Positions 32,933-43,294 of a stretch of DNA of 64,000 bases are shown one piece after another. The notes beneath the pieces are model-generated. The model was not told the origin of the DNA, made no database searches, and worked only from the letters and a program-made list of their open reading frames with translations. The position numbers were made by a program, and so were the translations under genes. How positions within the stretch are numbered: position 1 is the first letter of the stretch; each line of letters begins with the position of its first letter. Source of the stretch: Adiantum capillus-veneris (taxonomy: Eukaryota; Streptophyta; Polypodiopsida; Polypodiales; Pteridaceae); assembly GCA_014529385.2 (NCBI GenBank), contig CM043943.1, positions 152,407,592 through 152,471,591 on the forward strand. Direction: 5' to 3'.

Positions 32933-33891
32933 TATGCCCTACACTAAGCTCGGTTAGCACTTTACGCTTCCTTGTGGTGCAATTTCTATCATAGGAAAGG
33001 CAGGGAAGGAGTGTGTGGAGATTTCTGTTTTTTGCGTTTTCTGCAATTGCTGTCAAGTTTCAATTTCTGCTATTGTCTGCGTTTTTTCAATTTCCGCAAT
33101 TTCTGTATTTTCAAGTTCGGCGTTTTCAATTTCTGCAATTTTCTGCATTTCTGCGTTTTTTTAATTTTTTGCAATTTCTGCATTTTCTGCAATTTCTGCG
33201 TTTTTTCCTGCAATTTCTGCAATTTTCTGCAATTTCTGCATTTTTTGCATACCTGCGTTTTCAATTTTTGTATTTTCTGCACACAAAAAAAAAAAGGTTT
33301 TTTATTTTTTCTCCCCAAAAAAAAAAATTTTTTTTTGAAAAAAAAAAAGAAAATAAAAAATTCGGAAATAAAAAAACGCGAGTGAGCGGGCGGCGAAATT
33401 TTTCGAAAATAAAAAACGTGACTCTTAAAACGGACGGGTTGGTTTGTATAAAAGATAGATCGAGATCGGGATCATTTTCCCAAGCCCAAGCCCAAGCCCA
33501 AGCCCAGGCCCAGGCCTCAGTCCTATGATATATACTAGACTCACTCTTATATATATACCCTACTCCCTCAAGAGAGAATGAGAGCATGTGGGACAAGTCC
33601 TCCACTCTCCTCCTTTCTCTTCCCACTTGCACCCTTAGACTTTCTAGTTTGGGCTTAGTTCCCTACTGGAAATTGACAGTTTTAGGGATTCCGAGGGCAT
33701 AGAGTGACCAAACGGAGGACTGTAAAGCACGGCACGACCCTCTGACCAATACGCTCGTTTTGAGCTATCACACGGCCCATTCCACGACACGCTCTAAAAA
33801 ATCTAGCAAAAAAACAAACAAAAAACACGCTAAAAACTAGTCACAAGGCCTCCTAGAGCAGCTTTTTGACACCTTAGGGTATCAAAAGCAC
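32933..33891 (+). other. E3 5' leader
   Basis: Low-complexity leader. About 33010-33290 is a degenerate array of TTTCTGCAATTTCTGCGTTTT-like pyrimidine-rich units. Poly-A and poly-T runs follow at 33284-33360. A hexanucleotide array, (CCCAAG)n passing into CCCAGG, lies at about 33479-33515. No palindrome of the E1/E7 kind is present. ORFs here are composition artefacts. Confidence 0.75.
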
Positions 33892-36102
33892 ATGCACTTA
33901 CGCTCTGGGCGGGTGCTAGAACACGAGCATATTGAGGGTGCCTCTGTTCATACGGACACCCATTACCCATCCACGATAAGCTCTAGACCCTCAGCGGGGA
34001 CACAAGGTAGCACCACCCAAGACCCTAAAATAGCCGCTAGTGATTCCTCCTCCGACTCAGAAATCATGGAAGCATACCCTACCCAAAACACTGAGAGAGA
34101 AGGCCATGCACCTCCCGAAGCTCCACAGCCTAATACTAGTATGTTTAGCCGTTTCATGGAAACATTAGGTAGAGCTACTCGCTCGGAACCTGAGGCAAAT
34201 GAAGCACACGAAGGGGGTGGGGAAGTGGAATCTCCTTTCACATCGCACGTGGACCCCACACCCCCAAAGAGTGTCCATGTGGATATCCTACCAACTTCTT
34301 ACCAAGAAGGCCCTGTTGAGCTACCTCCTTCAGAAGTTCCCTCTAGAGTACCGTTGGTGGCAAGTAAAACCACGGGGAGCAACATTGCTTCTACCTCACA
34401 AGAAACCGTTAACACGTCGACTCTAGAAGGATTGTTCATTAATGATCATTGGACATACGACCTCCACACTGAGGTGTTGACGGATCTACACTCTGGCCAC
34501 GCCTACCATGTAGGATGGATAGAGATTGTACAATCCACCTCTAGTGCCACGAGCATTGAAGATCAACAGAAAATGATCTGTAATGTTATCCATGGCATTA
34601 TTCAATCAGAAAGGCAAAACCGAGGGGTAAATATACTCTCAACTGGCCCCATGAGATTTCTGGATACGAGCAAGGCTCAACAGCCTACTCTATCACAAAT
34701 GGAAACTCCTCTAATGAGCCCCATGGACCCATCTTACGTCATTTCACCTGGGGTCTCTATGCAATCTGAGCCTCCGAGCGAAAACTTTAGCTTCCCTAAC
34801 TTGGCTCAACCCTCTATTAAGGAAAACACAGTGCTCACTCCAGGGATAAGCCTGACAGAGAATGTACCGATGACATCTACGGTTAGCGCAGTGCCACTAC
34901 CTAGTGTCGTAGTACCTAATATGGGGCCTCGACCGTATGTGCCTCTAGCCCCTTATGCACACATGGCCCCCACACCTCCAATTGTACCACTTGCTTATGC
35001 TCCTCGAGTGCCGCTCCCTAGCTCTTATCCGAGTGGACCTATGCCCGGTTATGTTCCATATCCTGCATCATCCACACATATGCCAAGACCGGCACCCGTT
35101 CCTCTCCCACATATGATTCCAAGAGTACCTCCACCGGCCCTGCCTCCTCACATAGGTGACTTGGCAGCGTTTGCTCAAACCATAGGTCGATCTATCGCGG
35201 AAAATATGCGTCATGCATCTGATAGAGAGCCTAGAAGTAAGGCAGTACAAATTGCCAAACTCACGCAAAAATTCAATGGGGACGAAGATGCTAGGAAACA
35301 CATTGAAGTGTTTGAACAAGTATGTGATTCCTTAGGGGAACGCAACGAACTACATAAGTGCAATGCCTTAAGCTTGACATTAAGTGGGAAGGCTGGAGAT
35401 TGGTATAGGACCCTAAGGGTGGACGAGAAAACAATCTACCCTACCCTTCGAAGGTTGTTTCTAAAGGAGTACATACGAGAAGGTGTGCTTTGGGGTGTAG
35501 CATCTCAGCTACAGAAGGCCGAACGTAAGGAAGGAGAGTCAGTAAGGGACTTCATTAGTCGTCTAAAGCACTTAAACTCTCGCTGCCCTGTAAATGAGCG
35601 CTTCAACAATAACCAACTGCTTGATCGATTCATTCGAGGGTTGAGGAATGAAGGAATCTATAATGGACTAGTGATTAGAGGTATCACAACCTGGGAAGAT
35701 GTCACTGCCAATGCAATCCAATTAGAGGACAACTTGATGATAGCAGGCATGAGGGTGTCTACTGACACGAGATCCACTAGCTCACAAGCCATTGAGTATG
35801 AACCCATGACTGCAAAGCCCATTGCCAATGAGCCAAAGGTATTTGAGACATTCTTGACAGACCTCACCAAGGCAATCCAAGAGTCTCTTAAGGATAATCG
35901 ACCCCCTCAAAATAGTCACATGTATCCAAGAAGGGAGCAACAATGGTGTTCCATTTGCTTAGGTCCACATAGCACTAGTGAGTGCCCTACGTTTAGAGTA
36001 AAATTTAATGGAACTTGCAACGCATGTGGTAGGTTTGGTCACCAAGCTAAGGATTGTTTAATGATCAAACGTATGATGGCAAATAGACCACCTGTAGCCT
36101 GA
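33892..36102 (+). CDS. gag: E3 Gag, 736 aa
   Basis: ATG 33892 opens MHLRSGRVLEHEH, a start typical of Ty3 gags. Residues 1-440 are a Pro/Ser/Thr-rich region with a proline-rich stretch around 345-430. Residues about 450-610 are a Retrotrans_gag domain (GKAGDWYRTLRVDE, LKHLNSRCPVNERF, LLDRFIRGLRNEG). Residues about 685-722 hold CSICLGPHSTSEC and CNACGRFGHQAKDC zinc knuckles. The ORF ends at an in-frame TGA (36100-36102); the next ORF continues in the same frame, and E2 has a Trp codon (TGG) at this position. Expected product: particle core and RNA-binding nucleocapsid. Confidence 0.9.
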   Translation: MHLRSGRVLEHEHIEGASVHTDTHYPSTISSRPSAGTQGSTTQDPKIAASDSSSDSEIMEAYPTQNTEREGHAPPEAPQPNTSMFSRFMETLGRATRSEPEANEAHEGGGEVESPFTSHVDPTPPKSVHVDILPTSYQEGPVELPPSEVPSRVPLVASKTTGSNIASTSQETVNTSTLEGLFINDHWTYDLHTEVLTDLHSGHAYHVGWIEIVQSTSSATSIEDQQKMICNVIHGIIQSERQNRGVNILSTGPMRFLDTSKAQQPTLSQMETPLMSPMDPSYVISPGVSMQSEPPSENFSFPNLAQPSIKENTVLTPGISLTENVPMTSTVSAVPLPSVVVPNMGPRPYVPLAPYAHMAPTPPIVPLAYAPRVPLPSSYPSGPMPGYVPYPASSTHMPRPAPVPLPHMIPRVPPPALPPHIGDLAAFAQTIGRSIAENMRHASDREPRSKAVQIAKLTQKFNGDEDARKHIEVFEQVCDSLGERNELHKCNALSLTLSGKAGDWYRTLRVDEKTIYPTLRRLFLKEYIREGVLWGVASQLQKAERKEGESVRDFISRLKHLNSRCPVNERFNNNQLLDRFIRGLRNEGIYNGLVIRGITTWEDVTANAIQLEDNLMIAGMRVSTDTRSTSSQAIEYEPMTAKPIANEPKVFETFLTDLTKAIQESLKDNRPPQNSHMYPRREQQWCSICLGPHSTSECPTFRVKFNGTCNACGRFGHQAKDCLMIKRMMANRPPVA

Positions 36103-38928
36103 ACGGATGCGCCTCGAGCTCCTGTATTGATGCCTACTCCACCTGTTGAGCAACTACCGCAACACATGGTCCCTAGACCTCAAAATGTTGTACAAGCTAC
36201 ACCGTTACCACCTCCTGTGCTAGGACCGCAGCCCCCGCATCCAAGAGTCGCCCCTATGAACCAAGTGGGTTGCGAGCCATCTAATGCTTATGCAGATGGT
36301 TGTGAGGAGGAAATAGACACTAGTATTGCCTACGGACTTGATACATTGGAAGAATGTCCTATATACTACATGGAAGATTGTTGGGGACAAGTCAAGCCGG
36401 TTTATCAAGCTGCTGCTCTCGCATCCAGAGGTCAAAATATCAACACCCAGGCAAGGAGGCCACCTCTTCAATGCTACGAGTGTGGTGGACCACATCGAGT
36501 AGCGGAGTGCCCTATTAGGCTGCAAAAGAATGCTGCACAGATGCAAGTGAATCAAGGGAGCACGTCTGCAATGCCAATACTCACATGTAATCGTTGTGGC
36601 ATAGATCACTTGATTGCCCAATGCCCCTATAACCCAAATGCGCCTAAAATCACACCCCTAAATTTGGTCGAAATTGCTAGTGTGACATCACCAATACCAC
36701 CCGTCGCACCCGCTTATGCGATTACACGGTCCATGCTTCAAGGGCCAGGACATATCCTCGAAGAGAGAGATACCGCGTCAGTTATCCAAGCAAAGAAAAA
36801 GAAGACACGAAGGAAGAAGTCGCAGAATACGGAAAATTCAAAGCCAAGTTCCAAAACAAACATAGGAACAGGAGATGACCCCGTGTATATGAATGACCTC
36901 GAGGATGATTCAGATTCAGTCGAGACAATGGAGACTAGAACCAATACCACAAAGGGAAAGACCGACAAAGAAAACCGTAACATGGAACCAAATGAAAACC
37001 GAATAAGAGAAAACCATAAAGAGCCTCTGAAAACACCACAAGTGTTTCCAAATCCAATCCAAGACCCCCAAGATAAACCGCAGGGGCAAAAAGGGAAAAA
37101 TCATAAAAAGAAGATTGGGACGTACCCAAACCCTGTAGACGAGATCAAGCAGGTGAAACATCTAAGAGGTTTAGTGGAGGAGACTCAAAGGAAACTAGAA
37201 CCAGAACCCATGCATGTCAAAATTCATGACACAGTGTTTACCACGCAAGTTCATCCACCCCACATGAACCATAGACCGTTAGCCATATCTAGTATCATCC
37301 AAGAAGGGAGTGAGGACGGGACATCAGAAAGTGAGCATACACCCTTCTTGTTGGGAAGGATGTTTAACGAAGGAATACCTGATCCCATTGAGGAATATGA
37401 GATTCCATCCTCACCAGTTCCTAGTCAAGGACCTACACCCTGCAAAACGCCAATGAATGTTGCCAAACTAGTGGACTTCATGTCTTCTGAGGTCCGAACC
37501 ACGATCATAGCAAAGCTGTATGGAGATCCTGAGTTATTCCTTGCACTTCGAGCATTCCTTAACGGAGAGCTACGAACGGGATTACCGCAGTTTGCGCAAC
37601 CAAATAGGCCTGACTCGATTATGATTGATGAGGAAAATCATGTGCAATCACTTGACTTAGATGGACACGAGTCTGTGATCGAGGTACCCATTAACGAATT
37701 AGGGCAGTATTTTGAAGGCGACGAGTCTAATGCGACCCTACCCATCACTACCAAGGGATTAACTATAAAGGGAATTCTTGATGGTGGTGCAGGAGTTAGC
37801 ATCGTTACAAAAGATTGTTGGGGATCCATGGGAAAACCCCGCCTCAGTGTTACTAACATTGTGGTAAAGATGGCAAATGGTACCATAGCCAAACCTATGG
37901 GGATGCTCAAGGATCTTAAGATCAAAGTTCTAGGACACAAGGTACGACATACGTTCATTGTAATGGATTTCTCTAAACACCTTATGTCATATGAAATGAT
38001 TTTAGGACGACCATTCATGAGGGAAGCACAAATGGTTCACGATTGGTCTAAAAATCATGTCTATTTGCAATTCCAAGACTCTGTCCTTAGAGTGGATTTG
38101 GTGACTGGTAAGGTACACCCCTTAGGGAGTAAAACCATTATTGATCATCGCTCTGACACCACAGTTCACTCGGCCCCACTACAATATTGTTACACTTGTA
38201 AGAAGGATACAGACATTGGCCAAGATTCTCCTTACATGGATGTGTTACCGGGTATGACGGAATCAGACAATGTGGATTGGGTCCACCTAGCATCAACCAT
38301 AGACACTTGGGGAAATAGGGGGACGACCTGGGTAACACCTGAGGGGGATGAAATTCCTGTACCCTTAAATATGCTACAAGCAATGCATATCGCTTCCGAC
38401 AAGACTCATCCTAATGTAACGAAGAAAACATACAAGTGGGTCCCTAAAGCTTCCTTAGCGACCATAGCTAGTGCTAAAAAACAGAAGCCTTGTAAGAAAC
38501 GTACCACTCGCTCCAAGAAAAGTAAGAAAATGTTGCGATGGATCCCTAAACGACTATTGGAAGCCCAAGGCTACTATCAAGGAAATGATCAAATCTGGGT
38601 GCCAAAATGTAGATTGTGCTCTTACCTATCACCTGACCCAAGTGAGCCCAATCCCGTATCTCCAAAACGAATCAATGATCGTGGAAAGAAAAAAATCATA
38701 GAATGCTACACACCCGCTCCAGAGCTAGTTTGGGTACCAAAGAAAGAACGATTTGTTCCACCTAGCTCAGGAAGGGGGGAGTCCCATGAAGCTTCTAGCT
38801 CCTCATGTAATACATCCATAGAGGTAAAACCTTCTACACAGCCTCCATCTATAGTAGTGGACCTCCATGAAGCTACAAAAGAATCCACACCTCCCAGTGT
38901 TCAAGAATCACCTAATGAACCACTTTAA
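36103..38928 (+). CDS. E3 zinc knuckle - retropepsin - W[VI]PK protein
   Basis: In frame with gag after the TGA; the first ATG is 36130, stop TAA 38926-38928. Knuckles CYECGGPHRVAEC and CNRCGIDHLIAQC lie at about 36475 and 36590. A Lys-rich basic region (36800-37180) follows, then the retropepsin: ILDGGAGVSIV (about 37777), FIVMDFSKH, MILGRPFMREAQMVHDW. The conserved MDVLPGMTESDNVDW segment is next, then W[VI]PK motifs at 38437, 38539, 38596 and 38731. Compared with E2, about 1.2 kb holding retropepsin 2 is missing between the equivalents of 18780 and 20000. Likely made as a Gag extension by readthrough, or as a broken fusion. Confidence 0.85.
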   Translation, partial: TDAPRAPVLMPTPPVEQLPQHMVPRPQNVVQATPLPPPVLGPQPPHPRVAPMNQVGCEPSNAYADGCEEEIDTSIAYGLDTLEECPIYYMEDCWGQVKPVYQAAALASRGQNINTQARRPPLQCYECGGPHRVAECPIRLQKNAAQMQVNQGSTSAMPILTCNRCGIDHLIAQCPYNPNAPKITPLNLVEIASVTSPIPPVAPAYAITRSMLQGPGHILEERDTASVIQAKKKKTRRKKSQNTENSKPSSKTNIGTGDDPVYMNDLEDDSDSVETMETRTNTTKGKTDKENRNMEPNENRIRENHKEPLKTPQVFPNPIQDPQDKPQGQKGKNHKKKIGTYPNPVDEIKQVKHLRGLVEETQRKLEPEPMHVKIHDTVFTTQVHPPHMNHRPLAISSIIQEGSEDGTSESEHTPFLLGRMFNEGIPDPIEEYEIPSSPVPSQGPTPCKTPMNVAKLVDFMSSEVRTTIIAKLYGDPELFLALRAFLNGELRTGLPQFAQPNRPDSIMIDEENHVQSLDLDGHESVIEVPINELGQYFEGDESNATLPITTKGLTIKGILDGGAGVSIVTKDCWGSMGKPRLSVTNIVVKMANGTIAKPMGMLKDLKIKVLGHKVRHTFIVMDFSKHLMSYEMILGRPFMREAQMVHDWSKNHVYLQFQDSVLRVDLVTGKVHPLGSKTIIDHRSDTTVHSAPLQYCYTCKKDTDIGQDSPYMDVLPGMTESDNVDWVHLASTIDTWGNRGTTWVTPEGDEIPVPLNMLQAMHIASDKTHPNVTKKTYKWVPKASLATIASAKKQKPCKKRTTRSKKSKKMLRWIPKRLLEAQGYYQGNDQIWVPKCRLCSYLSPDPSEPNPVSPKRINDRGKKKIIECYTPAPELVWVPKKERFVPPSSGRGESHEASSSSCNTSIEVKPSTQPPSIVVDLHEATKESTPPSVQESPNEPL

Positions 38929-40694
38929 GTTCGATCCTGGGAGAGTACCTTACCACCGTTGCAACTCGACAAGGCACCTAGGGTAATAGAAAACTACTGG
39001 AAAAAATCCTCACCTATTACCAACTGGAACAATTGGTTTCAAAGGGTGACAAGCTCATTTCAAACGGTATGATCTACCCAAGGAAGGGGGGAGTGTTTGT
39101 TGACAGTCATCATTCATTTGTTTCCCTCTCAACATTTTTCCCTGACCTCTCAATCTCCGATCTTAGGGAATGTATATATATAGCCTTATACTCGCAAAAA
39201 AACAAAAATAGTAAAGAGCAAGAGCAATTAGCAAACGAGTATGCACATTAAAGTCAAAACATTGACTCAGACCTACACATGTCACATCTGGTACAGTGAA
39301 ACAAAAACCTATGCCATAAAACACCTTTTGATCCTCATCACTTGAGTGATGGAGGGTAGGTAAGATTAGTACGATAGGAGTGTTTCTGTTTTAGAGTTGA
39401 GTGATTAGCAAAGATCTCTTTTCCCACTGATGTGCCTCCTGGAGGTATTCTTTTTGTTTCCTAGTGTGTACAGGAGCGTGTTGCTATTGATAGGATTTGG
39501 ACCTTCATGGAACCTTTCTCTCGTTCACACTTCAAATCAAGCGCGACCATCAACACAAACAGGTGTTTCTTGTCCATTAGCATTGCCCTTATCTTTTTTG
39601 CATCCATGTTTGTCTACTTTGATTGTGATTGGTAGCATAATATTCAGCGCATTGGCTTAGTATCAAACATTTAATTCAATGTAATGTTTTGTCATAATCA
39701 CTTGTCTAGGTTTAAAAATCAAGCAGTCCGACTAAGCTAGTTTGACCAAGCTAGGTATTAGAAATCTTCTCTTAATACCATGGGGAATGCCTTCCTAATA
39801 AACAATGGTTACTTAGGTTCTTAATCCGATTTAGGCAGCATTGTATGAAATGTACTAGGGCTTTCTAGTGGGCTCGACCCTATTGACCTTTAGCTTAAGT
39901 ATTATAAAGGGAGTTTACTAATGTGATGAGCCTGGGGAATGTAACAGTGTTATATGACCCCCCAAAGTTACAAAATTAAAATGATGAAAATGAACAAACA
40001 AAAAATCAAAGTGCCACAATGTAAAATTTTAAGCTGGAAGAGAAATCTCAGCTTGATTTGGTACTTCACTCACATGTATTGCCTATGGTACTAGAGCCCT
40101 AGAGGTTCCCAGTGTGGGCGCTTTTCCTTGAAAAGCAAAAAACCCAAGGCATACAAAATAAGCACACAGATCATAATTGAATCACTGTGAAAAGACCTTG
40201 GGGGGTCAAAGAAAAAGTAATCAGTCAGGCGATGATTTCATGAGAAATTCCTTTTATGGTAGCTTAACTACAAGGTTTTCTAGATATAGCCTCTAGTCAG
40301 CCCTTGAACATGAATACTTGGCTCTCGCGATTAAACAACTTAATTGACCACAGAAAATTAAGAAGCTTACCCATGGTATTAATATTTGATCTCTAGTGCC
40401 TCTCGACCGTCATATTAGCGACCCCAGACTTGTTTAATTTTTTACCTTTACATCTGTTTATGCATTTGATTACATTGCAATTTAATGTTCATTGCTATCA
40501 GCTTGTTTGAAATTCTTTGACCAATCAATTTTTCTATCTAAAACTGCATATGCTTTTTAAGAGAATGCAATTACTGTGGCAATGTTGTTTGATTTTGCAG
40601 TGACTGAAGAAGGCTAAGGACATTCATCTCAAATGCTCTTCCACCTCGACGATCCAGCTTCAACTCAATAGCTTCTGAGGACGGAATCTACATC
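38929..40694 (+). other. E3 3' non-coding region
   Basis: Homologous to E2 20650-20937 and 21358 to about 21470. It skips exactly the E2 segment with the accessory ORF (joint near 39326). A lone reverse-oriented copy of the 11088-11391 motif lies at 39827-39844. Small ORFs (39033-39251, 39430-39660) look incidental. A TTTTGCAG acceptor-like site lies at about 40593-40600. Confidence 0.6.
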
Positions 40695-40705
40695 AGGAAG
40701 GGGGG
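40695..40705 (+). other. E3 polypurine tract
   Basis: AGGAAGGGGGG, then CA and the LTR start TGTTAA. Confidence 0.9.
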
Positions 40706-40707
40706 CA

Positions 40708-41000
40708 TGTTAACCCTCACGGCACACGGACACCCATCACCTACGATGGACGCGTATTATGTATTTGGTAGAGTCAGGTACCGGGCTTGTCGGACCAATA
40801 GGGAAAGGTAGAGTGATCGCCGATGAGAGGCGCACTTTAACTTGGACATTCAAGGGATTAGTTGGTTAAGCATGGGTGCCCAAGTGTGAATGGGGTGAGC
40901 TCCTATAAAAGCCAACTAAACCTAATTTTTACTCATTCTCTCATTTGTGCAATTGAAGAGTGCTCTTGCTCCATCTCCATCTTCTTCTTCTTCACCTCCT

Positions 41001-41031
<31 letters not shown>

Positions 41032-41293
41032 GAGAGTGTGTGTCCGATCGAGCATTACGAAGGCACGACGGCGGCGAAGCGGTTGAGCGCGGCACGACTG
41101 CAGCTTCGACTGCAGCTTCTTCTTCATCGCGGCGAGGAATCCACCACGAAGGCGAGCGTAGAGCGGTGAGTGACACACCCTTTGTTTTCTTGAGCTTGCT
41201 AGTTTAGGCTTGTTGTGTGCTTGGAGCCGTTTGTGGCTCGCATACGGTGTATTGGCAAGTCCCTTGCTTCGACAGTGCGGCAAGGAGCGCACA
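40708..41293 (+). repeat. E3 3' LTR
   Basis: 586 bp. It differs from the 5' LTR by about seven substitutions, microsatellite length and a tandem duplication of GACTGCAGCTTC at about 41095-41119. Followed by the TSD GGTGA. Confidence 0.95.
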
Positions 41294-41298
41294 GGTGA

Positions 41299-41902
41299 TT
41301 TTAGACTACCCTAGATATCTATACTCGGACTTTCCGAACCATTTTCCCCCAAATTTCCCTGTTAGTCCTACTAGTCCGTGAAATCTATGTTAAACTCAAA
41401 AATTTCTCCAATCGGATTCCTGTATCTCATTCTGTAAGAATATTGCTAAAGTAGGCCTTGGTCACCTAATTTAGGCTTCCCGCTTCTATCTGTCGGTTGA
41501 TTAAATTTTTTTGTGCTTGTCCGCCTTGTCCTTCTGATCATTAGCGTATCTTTAATTTTTCCATCTGAGCTCATTTTCTATTTATTATTAATTTTTTGAC
41601 CTGTTTATTGAAAAAATCAAAGAAAATAACAAAATGCACTAGAAAAGCAAAGTGAAAATCCAATAATTAATCAAATCCATTGAAAAACACAGCTTTATTT
41701 TTTTTTGTTGGATTTCTGCATTTTTAAGTCCCAATATCAAGAAAAATGATGAAAGATAACCGAAAAAGACTATTTTTTATTATTTTTTGATAGTATATAC
41801 ACTATTTACACTCATCGGGGAGATGTTATCAGTTAGATTTTCCTTGTGGATGATTTGTAAGGGCATTCTTAGGTAGTTTTGCAAAAAAATCACACGTTAA
41901 CA
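41299..41902 (-). repeat. E6 3' LTR, proximal part
   Basis: On the minus strand it begins TGTTAACGTG just after a polypurine tract (GAAGAGGGGGGAAAAAG, about 41905-41922). It continues left to the E3 insertion site and presumably on through 32336-31764. No gene is seen; the sequence is AT-rich with short A/T runs. Confidence 0.45.
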
Positions 41903-41963
41903 TCAAACTTTTTCCCCCCTCTTCAAACATTTCCCTTGATTACTTAGTTCCCTTCCACCCCTC

Positions 41964-42524
41964 CTAGATGGCGTTCTCCGGGACGACTGTTTGCATGGGT
42001 TGATCGTGTCTATGCATAGCTTTGGTTGGCTCTACCATTCTTTGAAGATCAATGCAGTTAAAACCATTATGATGTGCAAGAGTTGGGTCTTGAGTAATTA
42101 ACTCAAGGGTTTTTGATGTCGAGGTTTCCTTTTGTTGTCTTCCAAAGAGAAAATCTTGTAGCTTGTGTGCTCTTTGCTTGATTGTACCATTAGGATGCTT
42201 TGGCACACTGATTTCTTGAGCTTTCGATATCAATAATGATTTTTGTCGAGCTTTTACCCACCATTGATATCTTGGTTTGCTTTGGTCCGAATGGTGTGGT
42301 GGAGTCTTTTGAGACTTAACTCTCCACTGCTTGATCGATTTTACAGTTTGCGGAGAAGATAATTGCTCCTTTTTCTTCCAAATCTATTTTGTGCTAAGTT
42401 CCTTTCTCGGGGATGCTCCTCTTTGTGTTTTGAACTTTGGAACCATCTTCAGTATAATAGATGATGTTTTAGGTACCCAGATTTGAATCGGCTTGTCCTT
42501 AAGCTGTGCTTTTGGTACCCAAAT
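41964..42524 (-). pseudogene. E6 W[VI]PK tail
   Basis: Same frame as the retropepsin-like domain. Two WVPK motifs lie at 42521-42510 and 42479-42468, the first right after a TGA. A degenerate MVPK and Lys/Gln/Ser-rich sequence follow, then an 89-codon open stretch ending at 41964. It ends about 40 bp before the polypurine tract, so this tail is the pol C-terminus. Confidence 0.6.
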
Positions 42525-43294
42525 TCACCTGACTCCTTGCATGCTACTTGTAGCATTTGCTTTTCTATAGGATGGAGAAGATTGATTGCTTCGTGGTTTT
42601 CTCTGTTGGTAACCTACTTTCCATTTCTCCTTGCTTGGTGCAATTGGAACAATGAGTTGTCCGCCTTTAGGTGATAGCTTGAGCTGATTGGTATCCCAAT
42701 CTAGTATTTCCTTGTAAGTCCGCATCCATGATATTCCAAGCATCATTGTCTGATTCATGTGTTCATCTAGTAAGCATACAAACTAATGAGGACATGAACA
42801 TCCATGTACTATCACATTTAAGTTGACTACTCCCAATGTCAGTGCTGGGTTCTTGTTGCATCCTTTAATAGTCGCTATTCATGCTGTAAAAGACTGACTT
42901 ATTTCTTTCTTGTACGTGGAGTAACTGATTGCATTTACTCGAGCTCTTGTGTCTACCAATGCATTCATGCTATGATTGTTCATTTGAACTTTGATGCAAA
43001 GGTCCATTCCATCTAACCATTTATCATCTGTTGACACTGCATCTTTCTCCAATTCCCATTGTCGTTCATCTAGTTCCAGAGTGTTGATGAGAATAGGTAT
43101 TTGTTGATTCTTGAGAGCAGCTTTTCTCTTGAGTACTCAAAGCCGAGCTTCTTCTTGAGCTTCATCAATAACCTGCTGTCGTTTTATCTTCCGTTGCTTA
43201 GCTGCATACATCCTTTCTAGCAATTCATTGGTTAGTGGCAAATTGTACTTTTTTAAATGACATCCACTAATCCAGTTAGCCATTGGTTCACCAT
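42525..43294 (-). pseudogene. E6 retropepsin-like domain downstream of integrase (D-T-R-A)
   Basis: It continues from the integrase C-terminus after the A7 frameshift. A Lys/Gln/Glu helix (QQVIDEAQEEARLRVLKRK) leads into a retropepsin-like fold: NALVDTRARVNAIS (Asp codon 42953-42951, Arg codon 42947-42945), GVVNLNVIVHG, and MMLGISWMRTYKEILDWDT, the usual C-terminal L-G-x-x-W-x...D-W pattern. Stops at about 42883 and 42784. In standard Ty3 elements the protease precedes RT; here the domain follows integrase. It matches retropepsin 2 of E2 in position relative to the W[VI]PK tail and in the DTRA active site. Confidence 0.65.

Larger units (their letters stand above)
32337..41293 (+). mobile_element. 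E3: complete young non-autonomous gag-protease LTR element
   Basis: Two LTRs (574 and 586 bp, a handful of substitutions plus a 12-bp duplication), a tRNA-Asp-type PBS, one long coding region and a PPT. A perfect 5-bp TSD GGTGA flanks it at 32332-32336 and 41294-41298. Length is 8,957 bp. It encodes gag, zinc knuckles, one retropepsin and a W[VI]PK tail, but no RT, RNase H or integrase. High LTR identity and nearly intact ORFs indicate recent transposition with enzymes supplied in trans. Comparable non-autonomous plant elements are the TR-GAG class; this one adds a protease. Confidence 0.95.

Noticed and set aside
33013-33528. 171-aa and overlapping ORFs in the E3 leader
   Set aside because: They come from TTTCTGCAA-type and CCCAAG repeats and homopolymers, on both strands in several frames.
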